Shown here one piece after another: positions 1 to 10,969 of a stretch of DNA of 64,000 nucleotides. Positions within the stretch are counted from its first letter, which is position 1; every line of letters begins with the position of its first letter. Position numbers and translations under genes: made by a program. Location of the stretch: NCBI GenBank assembly GCA_024349245.1, contig JALDNG010000024.1, positions 7,915,001-7,979,000 on the forward strand, given 5' to 3'. The notes under the pieces are model-generated. The model ran no database searches. It was not told the DNA's origin and was given only the letters and a program-made list of their open reading frames with translations. The DNA is from Neodontobutis hainanensis. Lineage: Eukaryota > Chordata > Actinopteri > Gobiiformes > Odontobutidae.

Positions 1-841
1 ACAATGTCTGGCTTCTACACTGTGAACTGGATTGCAACACAACTTTTAACACATTCACAACAGTGTGAGGTGAGGAAAGGTGTGCCCTCCTTATCTCTGA
101 TATGTAAATTTCCATTGTGATGTGACAGTGACACATCTCTGGCTTGGTGGACCTCATACTCTTCACTACGTGTTTGTGGGATTTATTTCTAGACCTGAGT
201 GCCAGGTGAGCTCTGCATATGGAAAATGGACTCCTTAGGCCTGCCACAGGTGAGGCACCAGTTATTAATATAAAGATTGCATCTGTGATTAGTACATTAA
301 ACAGTATGTATTATCTTTAATTAACAAAACAACAACCATGAATTAACATATATTTAATTTTTTACTAGTTACATTTTTCAAATTCCTTTTTGAACACATA
401 ATAATTGGTTACATATGGTCTTTAGACAGATGATGATATGATTATGTTATTAAATTACATAGTGTATGTGCAAAATACACAAGATAACTAAAAGATAACC
501 ATCTTCTTCAAATAGGATTATCTTTTTCATTTTTTTGCTCATGTGTCTCATTTACAAAAAGAAGCAATAGTTGTGATTAATGTTTCATGGCAATTCTATC
601 ATTTTGTATCCTATTATTTGCAACAGTGAATCAATGTTTGAGGCTTTAGCTTTGTGTTAATGGAACTGTTCTGGGTCCTGACCATGTGACTACTAAGATC
701 AATTGTGGAGCATGTGAGTGGCAGCGTGTATATAGTATGTGGCCATGTTCACAAAGACATACAAGGGACTCTACATAAAAGATGCTGATTCTAATTAACA
801 CCCTCCCTTTAACTGTCTAATTCTGTTTTTTTTTCCAGCCA
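1..841. other. 5' flank of slc34a2, no coding sequence seen
   Basis: AT-rich sequence without a convincing reading frame. A GT-type donor at about 249 (CCACAG followed by GTGAGG) could end a non-coding first exon of slc34a2, because a pyrimidine-rich acceptor (TTTTTTTTCCAG) lies at 828-839, just before the ATG. I could not identify the promoter. Confidence 0.4.
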
Positions 842-3800
842 ATGGCATCTCAAAACAATGAGAAACTTGGAAAAGAAAGCAAAGGTACTTTATAACTAAT
901 GAGAAGGAAAAAAGTTTGATTTAAAACATATGCTATAACTGACATAAAAACATAGTCATAAATTAAATGTATGGTGTTTCTTGGCTGTTTTAAGCAAGCC
1001 CTGCACATTCAACTGCAGCCTTGATCAATGGGGAGATGATGGATGTCAACCCATGGAACATGCCTGAGCTACAGGACAAAGGTGTCCCCTGGTCAGGTCA
1101 GTACTTGTAGCAAAGGTTAAAATGGTGTTTAAATGTCAATTTTTTACTGTAGTGTAGATAAAGTACATTATACTGTCAAGTACATTCACACACAGAAGCT
1201 ATACAGGCCACTGTTTTTGTGCAAGAAACACAGTGCAGCCAGTTATATCTGCTATTGTTCCTTAGTCACAGACATTATTACTGCTTTTGAAGGATAGTAA
1301 ATGAAGTGACAGGTGAGATTACAGCATGGTGACTGCTCAGAGAGTCTGGGTGAGCTTAATATCGCCAATGTTTATGTAACATGTTTAAGCTCATGTTGCT
1401 GTTTTTGTAGGAGAATAATCTTAGCGTATGTAATGAATAAAGTAAATTTATGTAATAAAATAACTTTAAAGCATGGGATTTTATGGCAAGGAATTAACTC
1501 ACATGTACATTTTATAGACTGCACATGTTTGCTCATGTTTAGTCCAGTTCTTTGTCTATTGTCTCTTAGCTCTGGACACCAAGAGCAAAGTGCTGAGGGT
1601 GCTGGTGTCTGTGGGGAAGATAGTCCTACTACTTGGCTTTCTCTACATGTTCATCTGCTCACTTGACATCCTCAGCTCAGCCTTCCAGCTGGTTGGAGGT
1701 GACTAAACTGGTTGTGGTCATCAATCATCATTAAACCCACATGTCCCAACTCCAATCAGACTAAAATCTATTGTTTTTACCATGTTCAGGTAAAGCAGCA
1801 GGTGACATTTTTCAAGACAACAGTATCTTGTCAAACCCCCTGGCCGGACTGGTGATTGGTATTTTGGTGACCCTGCTTGTCCAAAGCTCATCCACCTCCT
1901 CCTCTATTGTTGTCAGCATGGTTTCCTCTGGATGTGAGTCAGAGAGCACATTCATACAGTTAACATTTATAATATACGTAGAACAGTGTTTCACACACTG
2001 GCAAAGAGCAGTATTTTAGTCTATCACAATTCATTAATAATTATTTACATTGTATGTTGATAAAATCTAAAGTGACTTACCTGCATTTGGAAAACAGTTA
2101 TAACGTGGACCAATTGTGAGGACATGATTTATGTGTCTTTAGTGCTAACAGTTCAGCTTGCTGTTCCTATCATTATGGGGACCAATATTGGCACCTCAGT
2201 CACCAACACACTAGTGGCCATGACGCAGGCTGGTGACCGCAGTACTTTCCGCAGGTGATCATTACATGCAGATGCATTGTTTTATTCTATGTCTGTCTTT
2301 GGTGATGTAATAATACCCTCACCCATCACCAGAGCTTTTGCAGGGGCCACTGTCCATGACTTCTTTAACTGGCTGTCAGTGTTGGTGCTCCTGCCTTTGG
2401 AGGTGGCCACTGGATATTTGTATGAGGTCACAAAGCTTATTATAGCATCCTTCAATATTGAGAGTGGAGAGCCCCCAGAGCTGTTAAATGTAATCACTGA
2501 TGTTCTCACTGAATCAATTATACAGGTAAGAGGTCTCTTTTCATTATTAGGATTTGATAAATTATACTGGTTGAACAGATTGTAGCAGCAATATACACAA
2601 TATTTTCACTAAACTAAAAGTATTTTGTTTTGTCATGTACTCTTAGTTGGATCAATCTGTGATTAGTGGAATAGCCACAGGAGACCCTGAATCCAGGAAT
2701 AAAAATCTCATCAAGACGTGGTGCCTAACATTTACCAACACAGTAAGTGAAAAACTCGTCCAACACACACAAACATCCAGTAATTTGAGTTGGTATTTAC
2801 CTGTGCGTGGCCTCTCTTCAGACTTTAAAGAATGAGACAGTTCCAGGTACAGAAAACTGCACTTCTCTGACTCTCTGTTGGACCGATGGAAACCAAACAT
2901 TTACACTGAAGAATATTTCAGAAACATACCATATTGAAAAATGTAAGGCCAGCTTTTAAAAGAAAGACAGAACTATTTTCAAATGTAGTGTACACAGAAA
3001 TGACTCTGCATCCTTAGGTAAGCACCTGTTTGTGGACGTAGCCCTGTCCGATCTTGCAGTGGGTCTGATACTGCTGGCAATGTCTTTGTTGGTGCTCTGC
3101 TCTTGCCTGGTCCTCATTGTTAAGCTGCTCAACTCCATGCTCAAGGGACAAGTTGCAGCAGTCATAAAGAAGATCTTAAACACCGGTAGGACGTGCTTAA
3201 ATAGAATTGGTTATCTTAACTGAGATTTTGTTAATATCTGACATTGTATTTCTGATTGTGTTTCCAGATTTCCCTTTTCCATTTGGCTGGGTTGTGGGTT
3301 ACATTGCAATTTTAGTTGGCGCTGGAATGACCTTTGTGGTGCAAAGCAGTTCTGTGTTTACTTCTGCCCTTACGCCCCTTGTCGGTGAGGTCAATCAACT
3401 ATTCATCATTCAATGTTAATTTATTCTGATATGTTTCTATATTGTTAATGTGTCTGCGTATGGTGGCTATAATGCCAGGCAGACTTTTTTGGTTACTTTT
3501 GCACATTGGGACATGATCACGAGGTCACAGCTACTGCAGGATGGGTGCTTAATATAAACTTGCTTTGACAGGTATTGGTGTCATCAGCATAGAAAGAGCC
3601 TATCCATTGTCACTTGGATCAAATATTGGCACCACCACTACCGCCATCCTGGCTGCAATGGCCAGTCCAGGAGACACACTGGGCAATGCACTGCAGGTCA
3701 AGCATGTTGACATACATAAAACTATATTTTACATAATTTTTCTGCTTTTCACAAGTTGGGTACATGTATAAATAAATAGAAAATGTGATTTGGATTTTTC

Positions 3801-4363
3801 AGATTGCTCTTGTGCACTTCCTGTTCAACATCACTGGCATTGTTCTGTGGTATCCCTTCCCTGTAACGCGGATCCCTATCCGTTTGGCTAAAAACCTGGG
3901 CAGCATCACAGCTAACCACCGGTGGTTTGCAGCTGTCTACATCATCTGCTGCTTTTTCCTTTTGCCCCTGCTTGTCTTTGGCTTATCATTGGCCGGCTGG
4001 CAGGTCCTGGTAGGTGTGGGCGCACCTCTGCTATGTACACTGATAATCATCTTTGTAATAAATGTGCTGCAGAAACGTAAACCTGGCTGCCTGCCTGCTG
4101 CACTGCAAAACTGGGACTTTCTCCCTATGTGGGCCCACTCCCTCAAACCCTGGGACAAAGTGGTTGATGTGATTACCACCAAATGCTGCTGCTGTTGTAA
4201 ATGCTGTCAGCTGCCAGCAGAGGAAGAGACACAAACAGAGGACGAATCTGAGCTAAAGAAAACTCCAACAGAGGTTTATGACAACCCTGCGATGGTTGTA
4301 GAAAGAGAAGTTGAAAATGAGATAAAGATAGAGCTAAAGATTCTCAAAATGACCAGGCTTTAA
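842..4363 (+). CDS. slc34a2: Sodium-dependent phosphate transporter NaPi-IIb
   Basis: Electrogenic Na+/phosphate cotransporter of the SLC34 family, which takes up phosphate across apical membranes of epithelia. I read 13 coding exons: 842-884, 995-1096, 1570-1698, 1790-1933, 2143-2254, 2333-2525, 2647-2742, 2822-2942, 3018-3185, 3268-3384, 3572-3696 and 3803-4363, with exon 1 probably preceded by a non-coding exon; that makes 12 coding blocks listed. All phases join without a break, giving about 636 residues (human about 690). Both inverted family repeats are present: QSSSTSSSIVVSM near 1880 and QSSSVFTSALTP near 3343. The extracellular loop encoded at 2822-2942 has four N-glycosylation sequons (NET, NCT, NQT, NIS) and Cys pairs. 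The C-terminal tail has the Cys run CCCCCKCC, typical of the IIb type and the reason I prefer slc34a2 to slc34a1. The start is the first ATG after the acceptor at 839. Which teleost paralogue (a or b) cannot be told. Confidence 0.95.
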
Positions 4364-4990
4364 ATTTTCTACTGATTATGTACTCTGTGTAAGTACAAGA
4401 AAGTAGCAAACAAACCCCTGTCTTTTTACTTTAATACTATTAGGCAACTTGACTATCTTAGATTTACTTTGGTTTCTAAATTAACATGAATGTGTTGCAG
4501 AAAACTATGGGTGGGAAAGAAAAAACTATTTTGAATTATCTTCAGAAAAAAAATGTTGGATTCATCAAAACAGATACATTTTAATGTTTGGTTGTCATTT
4601 CAAAATGAGTCATATATTAGTCTAATAAATGATCGGTGACCATTTTTAACATATTAGACTAATACACGACTCATTTTGTGACTGTGATGTTGTATAACAG
4701 GCTGTATTCTACTCCTCAAAATGGCATCTCTTGAGGTTCACTTGACCTTTTTGTGCAGGAAGCACAACAGATAAAGTAGTTTTGCTTTTATTATGTATAC
4801 TGTGTATCAAAAATAAATATTTTTGCATCGTTTTAGGGTGTAATTTAAGTTTTGTGATTAAGAGGGTAATTGTATTCAAAGAATATCTGTTTTTTAATGA
4901 AATGTATATGTAGCTGATGATTATATGTAGTTTGAATGTTAATTTCACAATACTTAACTAAATCATGAATAAAGATAAAACAAAAAAGTA
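4364..4990 (+). other. slc34a2: slc34a2 3' UTR with two polyadenylation signals
   Basis: AT-rich untranslated tail. AATAAA signals lie at about 4812 and at 4968-4973; the second is the likelier end because no gene-like sequence follows. The segment holds the strong inverted repeat listed separately at 4601-4678. The small reading frame on the opposite strand at 4709-4948 is low-complexity and has no family features. Confidence 0.55.
4601..4678 (+). repeat. Inverted repeat / hairpin in the slc34a2 3' UTR
   Basis: Arms of 26 bases, 4601-4626 and 4653-4678, are reverse complements except for two positions, separated by a 26-base loop. In the transcript both mismatches would be A opposite C. It may be a regulatory RNA stem or the relic of a small hairpin transposon. 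A small palindrome, TATTAGTCTAATA, sits inside the left arm. Confidence 0.75.
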
Positions 4991-6632
4991 ACTTACATTT
5001 TTCACACTAATGACTGAAATTTCCCGAGTCATCATTTATGATTTGAATACTAAAGCAGAAAGTGCTTTAGTTATCTAAATTGAATTCAAGTGGACTGAGA
5101 AATAGTACTGAAAAATACTGGAACTATGGGCGGCACGGTTCAGTGTGTAGTCAAGTAGTAAAAACCCTTTGAGTCAACACAGCACATGGCAGTCTCCTTT
5201 TATTACCATCAGTAAAAATCAGTTGTTCTTTGGGACAGTCGGCCCATGTTAAGTAAAGTCTCACTACTGAACTGTTCAGTAGGCAACAAGCATGAATTAT
5301 CTAACCTTTACGTCAATAATAAGGCCTCACAACTGTGCCAGTGTTCAACAGGACACTCAACCAAGCTTTGGGTCAGCAGACAGTTTAGGATAGACCTACT
5401 AATTCCAACTTACACAGACACGAGGCTGCTGCCACATCGCACGTGACAGTGAGCGTCAGTTATGCTACATGACAGCTGTATTGATTATAACATAACTTGA
5501 TTCTCACAAACTACTAAATATTTTCTAACTCTTAATATTCCTTTCATTCAAATAAAAACCCATATAACACTGTATTAAAATAGAACTGCAAAAAGCGATC
5601 CCTGCAGTCAGCCATGATCACATGTTTCTGATGAAGACTCACAGAGGAGGCTGTAATATAGCACGATCAATTAATATAACAGATGTCAACCATTTGAGGG
5701 TCATTTTCCAGTGATGGTCATGTGGGTCACTGCATCAGCGGTCTGGTCTGGTGATGTTATCGGGGCATTTAATGATCTTGTTCACCAACTTTACAGGAAG
5801 GGCAAAAGACTGGCTAGCCTTTATTTAGATCTGACTTAGTGAAAAGATTTTAGTTCTAATGATAAAACATAGTCTACAAACAGTTCACACCTCTTTAAAC
5901 CTTTGTATATCAATTATTAATTAAAAAAATCTATATTTGTGTTATTTTGTCTCTAGGGCAAAGTCCCATAAAGCCTACCTTTTGGTTCCATAATTTCATA
6001 AGCCCTAAGCAGCCGTCCATAATATCATTTTTTTTCCCGCCCCTTTTCTCAATATAACAATTTCTACTTTTCTCGTTATAACAATTAAACGACTTTATTA
6101 CAAGTAATAAAACTAAAAGCTGTAAAGACTGTAAAGCCCCTATTTCATTGTACTAATAAGCTACAACTCTTCATCTTCATTCAAACATGCTGGACATTAG
6201 TCTTTAGTTGTAAACTGTCGAGAGGAAGAAGTCTAATGCAAAAAATGCACTAACGTTTTTATGTTATACCGATTTAAGTCCTTATCTCGACATAGGCTAA
6301 TGTTCAGAGCCTTTATCAATAACTCTAGATTGGATTAATATATTCGTGGTGATTTATTTTGGCATAAAGTTTAATATGTAGCCTAAACATATATCAATTT
6401 CCTCCAAAATGTCACTTTCTCACGCGCTTCTGGTTCTCACTGATAGAATTAGGATCACAAACGCCAATGCTAGTCACGTGCTCCTGTCGTTTTTAGACTG
6501 TCCGACACTTCCACCTGGTGGCCCGATATCGTAACTGCACTGAGTGCACGTGGGAGAGGACCATGGTGTGTTTCAAATTAAGCCACACAGAAAAGGAAAT
6601 AAAGAGAACAAACTTTTCCAGAAAACTATTAA
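4991..6632. other. Intergenic, nothing recognised
   Basis: Between the slc34a2 3' end and the likely polyadenylation region of osteocalcin. AT-rich, no reading frame with domain features, no RNA gene and no recognisable transposon. An E-box-rich stretch near 6475-6560 (CACGTG at about 6475 and GCACGTGGG at about 6547) stands out from its AT-rich surroundings, but I cannot assign it a role. Confidence 0.4.
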
Positions 6633-6638
6633 TTTATT
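6633..6638 (-). terminator. bglap: Candidate polyadenylation signal of osteocalcin
   Basis: AATAAA on the minus strand, about 490 bases beyond the osteocalcin stop codon at 7131-7133. It is the first canonical signal I saw downstream; no other support. Confidence 0.35.
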
Positions 6639-6749
6639 ATTTTTCCGACCCAGAGGAACTTTGTGAAATAGACATTACAGGTAATTGATGAACATTTAAA
6701 ATACACGGTTAGTAAATTGAAAAAAATACAAAAACTGCACTATGTTGAG

Positions 6750-6815
6750 CAACTCATGACTACATCAACTTTTTCTAAAAAACAACTCATGACTACATCA
6801 ACTTTTTCTAAAAAA
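6750..6815. repeat. Two-copy 33 bp tandem repeat
   Basis: A unit beginning CAACTCATGACTACATC occurs twice in direct succession with a period of 33 bases. It lies in the presumed 3' UTR of osteocalcin and looks like a simple local duplication. Confidence 0.8.
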
Positions 6816-7130
6816 CAAAAAGCAACATATAAGTATTAAAGCACCATATAAAAAATAGTATTACATTCTCTTAATAATTGCACTTGTAGCACCATTTTTT
6901 GTTTAAAAAAGCTTAGTGTGGGCTACTATGAAAATACTTCACAGGCTTGAGATTCCATATGCCTGCTTCTTTAAACAAGGAAGAGGCCTTTTAAAAACCA
7001 TTACAGGTTATTTGTGCACGGACGTAATCCTTAACTCTCCTTCTTGCATTAACATTGGCCATAGGCATGTCTTTTCTAGATTCAGGGAGACCATGACAAT
7101 AGTATTACAGTTCATACACTAAAAGTTTTC

Positions 7131-7950
7131 TTAGAAAGGAACCGGTCCGTAGTAAGCAGTGTAAGCAGCAACGATGCCCGCAGTGTCGGCCATGTCGTCA
7201 CAGGCCTCATTCAGTTCACATACTTCTCTCAGGCTGTCAAAAAGAGTTAAGAGTTAAGGGCCTTGTAGCATTAGAAGTATTTATCCAATGAATATCAAAC
7301 TGTGATATTTTGATACCTTTCCAGCTGAAGTGTAGAAAGCTCTCCAGCCGCTCTTCTTCTCCTCAGCAGAACAGCAGCCAGGTCCCTCTTCATCAGCACT
7401 TGAGGAGCTTAAAGTAGAACATTATACAGTCAGACAAGAGAAGGTAGATCTGAAAGTGTGCATTAACAAACAAGCATTTACCTTCAGTGCTGGCTGACTC
7501 CGATGAAGATGACGAGGAGTTGGAATCAGAGGCCGATTCAGATGAAGCTGACTCTGAAGAAGACTCTGAGGATTCGGACGACTCAGCTGACTCAGAGGAC
7601 TGTGCAGATTCTGAGGACTCAGAAGAAGAAGATGCAGAGGAGTCGGAAGCTGAAGAGTCAGAGCCTGAGTCTGATGCAGAAGATGAGGAAGAGTCGGACT
7701 CAGAGGATGAAGCTGATGAAGAGGATGAAGCTGAGGCAGAGGAATCAACTGGAGCAGCATCACTTGTTGTGTCGGCAGCAGGGTCCACCACAACCTCAGG
7801 CTCCACAGCTACAGAAGTACAAGACACTTTCACGTAAATACAGGACAAGGGAAAAGAACAGTGAGAATGTAGAAGAATAGTGTCCTTACCTCCCATTGAC
7901 CAACACACTGAGAGAAACGCACAGACGAACAGGAGAGCCAGAGTCTTCAT
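7131..7950 (-). CDS. bglap: Osteocalcin, type 2 with Ser/acidic propeptide
   Basis: Secreted vitamin K-dependent bone Gla protein that binds calcium and hydroxyapatite. Exons (minus strand): 7890-7950, 7482-7808, 7317-7398 and 7131-7233; phases fit and give 190 residues. Order: signal peptide (MKTLALLFVCAFLSVCWSMG), then about 110 residues of almost pure Ser, Glu, Asp and Ala, then a basic segment ending in the furin site RRRR. The mature peptide starts AAGEL, contains LREVCELNEACDDMAD and ends YGPVPF. The three Gla positions (E in LES, REV and VCE) and the Cys pair are present. The Leu six residues before the cleavage site fits the carboxylase recognition pattern. The long acidic propeptide is the hallmark of teleost OC2 rather than OC1; it is rich in S-x-E, the Fam20C kinase motif. 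A TATA box lies about 100 bases upstream of the ATG. MGP is the main alternative, but MGP lacks this acidic propeptide and keeps its propeptide uncleaved. Confidence 0.93.
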
Positions 7951-8045
7951 GATGCCCCGCTGTAGATGCTTCTCTGTAGATAAAGTTGCTCACTTGTTGC
8001 TTTCGCTCAAGGATTTGCTCTGTTTCAGTGCTTCAAGGCAAGGTC

Positions 8046-8053
8046 AATATATA
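8046..8053 (-). promoter_or_regulatory. bglap: TATA box of osteocalcin
   Basis: TATATATT on the minus strand, about 96 bases before the start codon at 7950. The distance suits a short 5' UTR with transcription starting near 8015-8020. Mammalian osteocalcin genes also have TATA promoters. Confidence 0.6.
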
Positions 8054-10816
8054 CTGTAGTCCATGTCCATAGACAGACCAGACCCACACAATGAGATTTC
8101 CCTCTGATTGGACAGAGAATCAAATAACATAACATTTCCGCTTCCACTTGTCATGAAGTCTCCTATAAACACCCACACAAGCCTGGCATTGCCTCAAGAA
8201 ACTCATTCACCCACAAAGTATGCGGCAGAAGACATTCCTAGAATTCAACTGTATGGTGCATTTGGAGGACGTTATGTAAACCAGAATGTAAGTATACACT
8301 GAAGACAGTAAAGACACTCAAGGACATGCAGGGCCTTGTTTCCATTGCTGCAAAGACAGACATACAAGTATGCACTGATGCATAGGGATGTAATAATATG
8401 CTAGCACTCACATCATACTCATAGGTCAGTGTCAAGAAGAAATTGCCATGTTTTGTTTTCAAAGGGCTATCCAACAACTATCTGCAATTTTCAGATTTTC
8501 TACTTTTTTCAGTAATTTTGAGAACACATGTTTTTACTCCAGTTCTGTGTTTCCCCAATGAGATTTAATTTTTCTCTCTCAGTATAAATGATTACACAAA
8601 CCTAGAAAGTGCAGACCACTGGATTGCTGCTTTCTATAAAACCCCTAAATTGTGATTGTTTTTTAATCAGGGCGACCTATTGAGTTGCTTCTTTTACATG
8701 GTGGATGCCCGTTTTGTCCTGGCTGTTGTGTTACTATAGTCATTGCCCCAGATGTGATCTCCCACCCCCACAAAACCCCAAACTATAGTCTGTGTCCACC
8801 ACAAGCTACTAATCGAGTGACACAAAACAGCAGTGAGCCTCATTATGCGACAGCGCTTAATTAGAGTCTTGCAGTGTCCCACTAGAACCGCAGTCAGTCA
8901 CTATTTACAGATCCATTTGCGTCTAGCTCCTGGCCAGAACCAAGCATGGCTACGGCTAACCAACTGCGAGCAGTGGCCCGGTGCACTGCTTTGTTTCTTT
9001 TAGCCTATATATGCAGCTAAATATAGGTGCCCCCCATGTGTTGGATGCACTGCATGCATGCGGCTTTGGATGCAGCATTGTGTTTGTGCACATGACTCGA
9101 CCCAGCTGCGGTCCAAAAATGGCAGTTGATGGCTTGAACTTGAACCACATCTTCCTATATAGTATTTAGATAACCAAACCTTTATGAACACATATTACTT
9201 GATGTACAGTATATACATATGTATAGTCTTCATTCTGTACAGCAAGAGCACCCAGGCCTCTGCGCTGTGACCTTGGTGTCCCTTATGATTCTGAGTCTAC
9301 TGTTATTCCTGGTGTCCGAGATTTGTTTTGGACTGTGTGCCATGTAATTTCAATGTCTAGCCTTGTGTCCATTTTTGAGGCAATGTTTCACTGGGGAGAG
9401 GGTTCAACTGTTTCCCTAAACAGCAGGAAATACAGGGAATCTCTGCCCTTGGATCAAGTTTTTCTGTTGTGGCATGTTGGATTGGGAACAACTATTCTGC
9501 CATTTACACCCTGCCAACAGGAACTTAGCCGGTGCATAAAAATATTTCATTTTTCTTCTGTAATAACATGTTTTGTAATGTTATTAAACTAACCAATGTG
9601 TAAAACTTAAGCCGTAGATCATAGCTTCAGTCTCATAACAAACACACTGGGGTAAACACCGTGCATACAACTTTGACCTAAATACTACAAGTAACTAAAT
9701 ACATACATTTGCAGAAGAGTAAAAGAGTATTTCACTTGTTAGCTTTTTATTTTGTAAAACAATTACAATGTGTAAAACATGAGGTATTACAAATGTTAGA
9801 TAGATGTATTTACAGTAATTCCAGCGGGAGCATCTTTTGTTTTCTTACCACTTACTGCAATTAGCTAGATCATCCAAACAGCTTTGTGAGAGTGGTTTTG
9901 CCATATGTATAGGTAAAATCTAACTTGACTGGGCAGGTAGCCTACTTAGAGGTAGGCTAATTGGGTAAACCACCTGCAAATATCTGCCCGTCAAGAGCCA
10001 CAGTAGTTATCCTTAGCCTATCTAGTCCTTGCATTGCCGTATTGTTTACATGGATGGATTTCTGTGACGCTGTTCACTCTCAAGGTAATTATCTTCCTTT
10101 AATGCTTGATAGAACACAGTATTTAATTCTGCCAGTAACATTGTGCCGCCATCTGACCACTGCTGTCTGTGAAGGTTCGGTAGGCATTTTCTTAATTATC
10201 AGGTCTTCTACTTGTGAGGCTTTTGAGTCTAAAATGTAACTGCTGTAATAAACTGAATCTGTTAACATTGTACCATGAGCCTGGTAAATGTGTAAGTTCA
10301 AATTCATTGCCTCAGGTTGGGTTCAGAAGCCCCAGCTCAGAGGAAATGTTTGTTTATGCTGTTCTCATTAGTGTTTCTGCAGGGAGTTTGGCCTCACAGG
10401 GAATGAAATCATGTGACTAGACTTAACTTTGGTGTTTGTGAGACTTAAGTGATGTGCTCAGGTGTTGGTTCTCATATTGAGCCAAGAACAAAATGAAAAG
10501 AGTGGATCTAAAACTGATGAGGGTGCAGCTGTTGAAGCCATAGTGTTCTGTGGTACAAAATCTAAAGCGCACATAGAAATTAACCAGCGGATCTTTAAAA
10601 TAAAGGTGGAATGCGTCTCTGTAGAACCAGGCCTGTCTCAAAGCAGAACAAGTCAGTGTTGTGAGAAACAAGTGCACTTAGAGAAAACAAACGAGACATT
10701 ACACAATTCTACTGTTTAAAACATATGTGCGTTTTTGATCCTGGGGCCCTTCAAATACCTCTGTACCCTTGAAGTAGCGCTCAGGTTAAAAAAGGTTGGT
10801 GACCACTGATCTAGAG
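8054..10816. other. Intergenic, no gene recognised
   Basis: Upstream flank of osteocalcin. All open frames are short, lack splice partners with domain features and do not resemble known families. Regulatory sequences are likely but I cannot name any. Confidence 0.4.
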
Positions 10817-10969
10817 CAGGGGTTCACAAACTTTTCAGACCGTGACCCACAAAATAACAATGTGAGAGCCATGCATTGTTATTCTTTAAATTTTTTAATG
10901 ATTTCTGGAAATCATCTCACAACCCACTGTCGGGGTCTCACAATCCGACCCCCACTTTGGGAATCCCTG
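10817..10969. mobile_element. 153 bp hAT-type MITE
   Basis: The ends are inverted repeats: CAGGGGTTCACAAA at the left and, read from the right end, CAGGGATTCCCAAA. It is flanked by 8-base direct repeats, ATCTAGAG (10809-10816) and ATCTGGAG (10970-10977), one mismatch. Ends beginning CAGGG and an 8-base target duplication are the pattern of hAT superfamily non-autonomous elements. Confidence 0.75.

Noticed and set aside
7422..7793. Leu/Pro/Gln-rich frame overlapping osteocalcin exon 2
   Set aside because: Shifted frame of the same repetitive exon; the real frame has signal peptide, furin site and Gla domain.
7487..7837. 116-residue acidic reading frame on the plus strand
   Set aside because: It is the antisense of the osteocalcin Ser/Glu/Asp propeptide; the codons for these residues read backwards again give acidic and Ser codons. 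No splice or start support.
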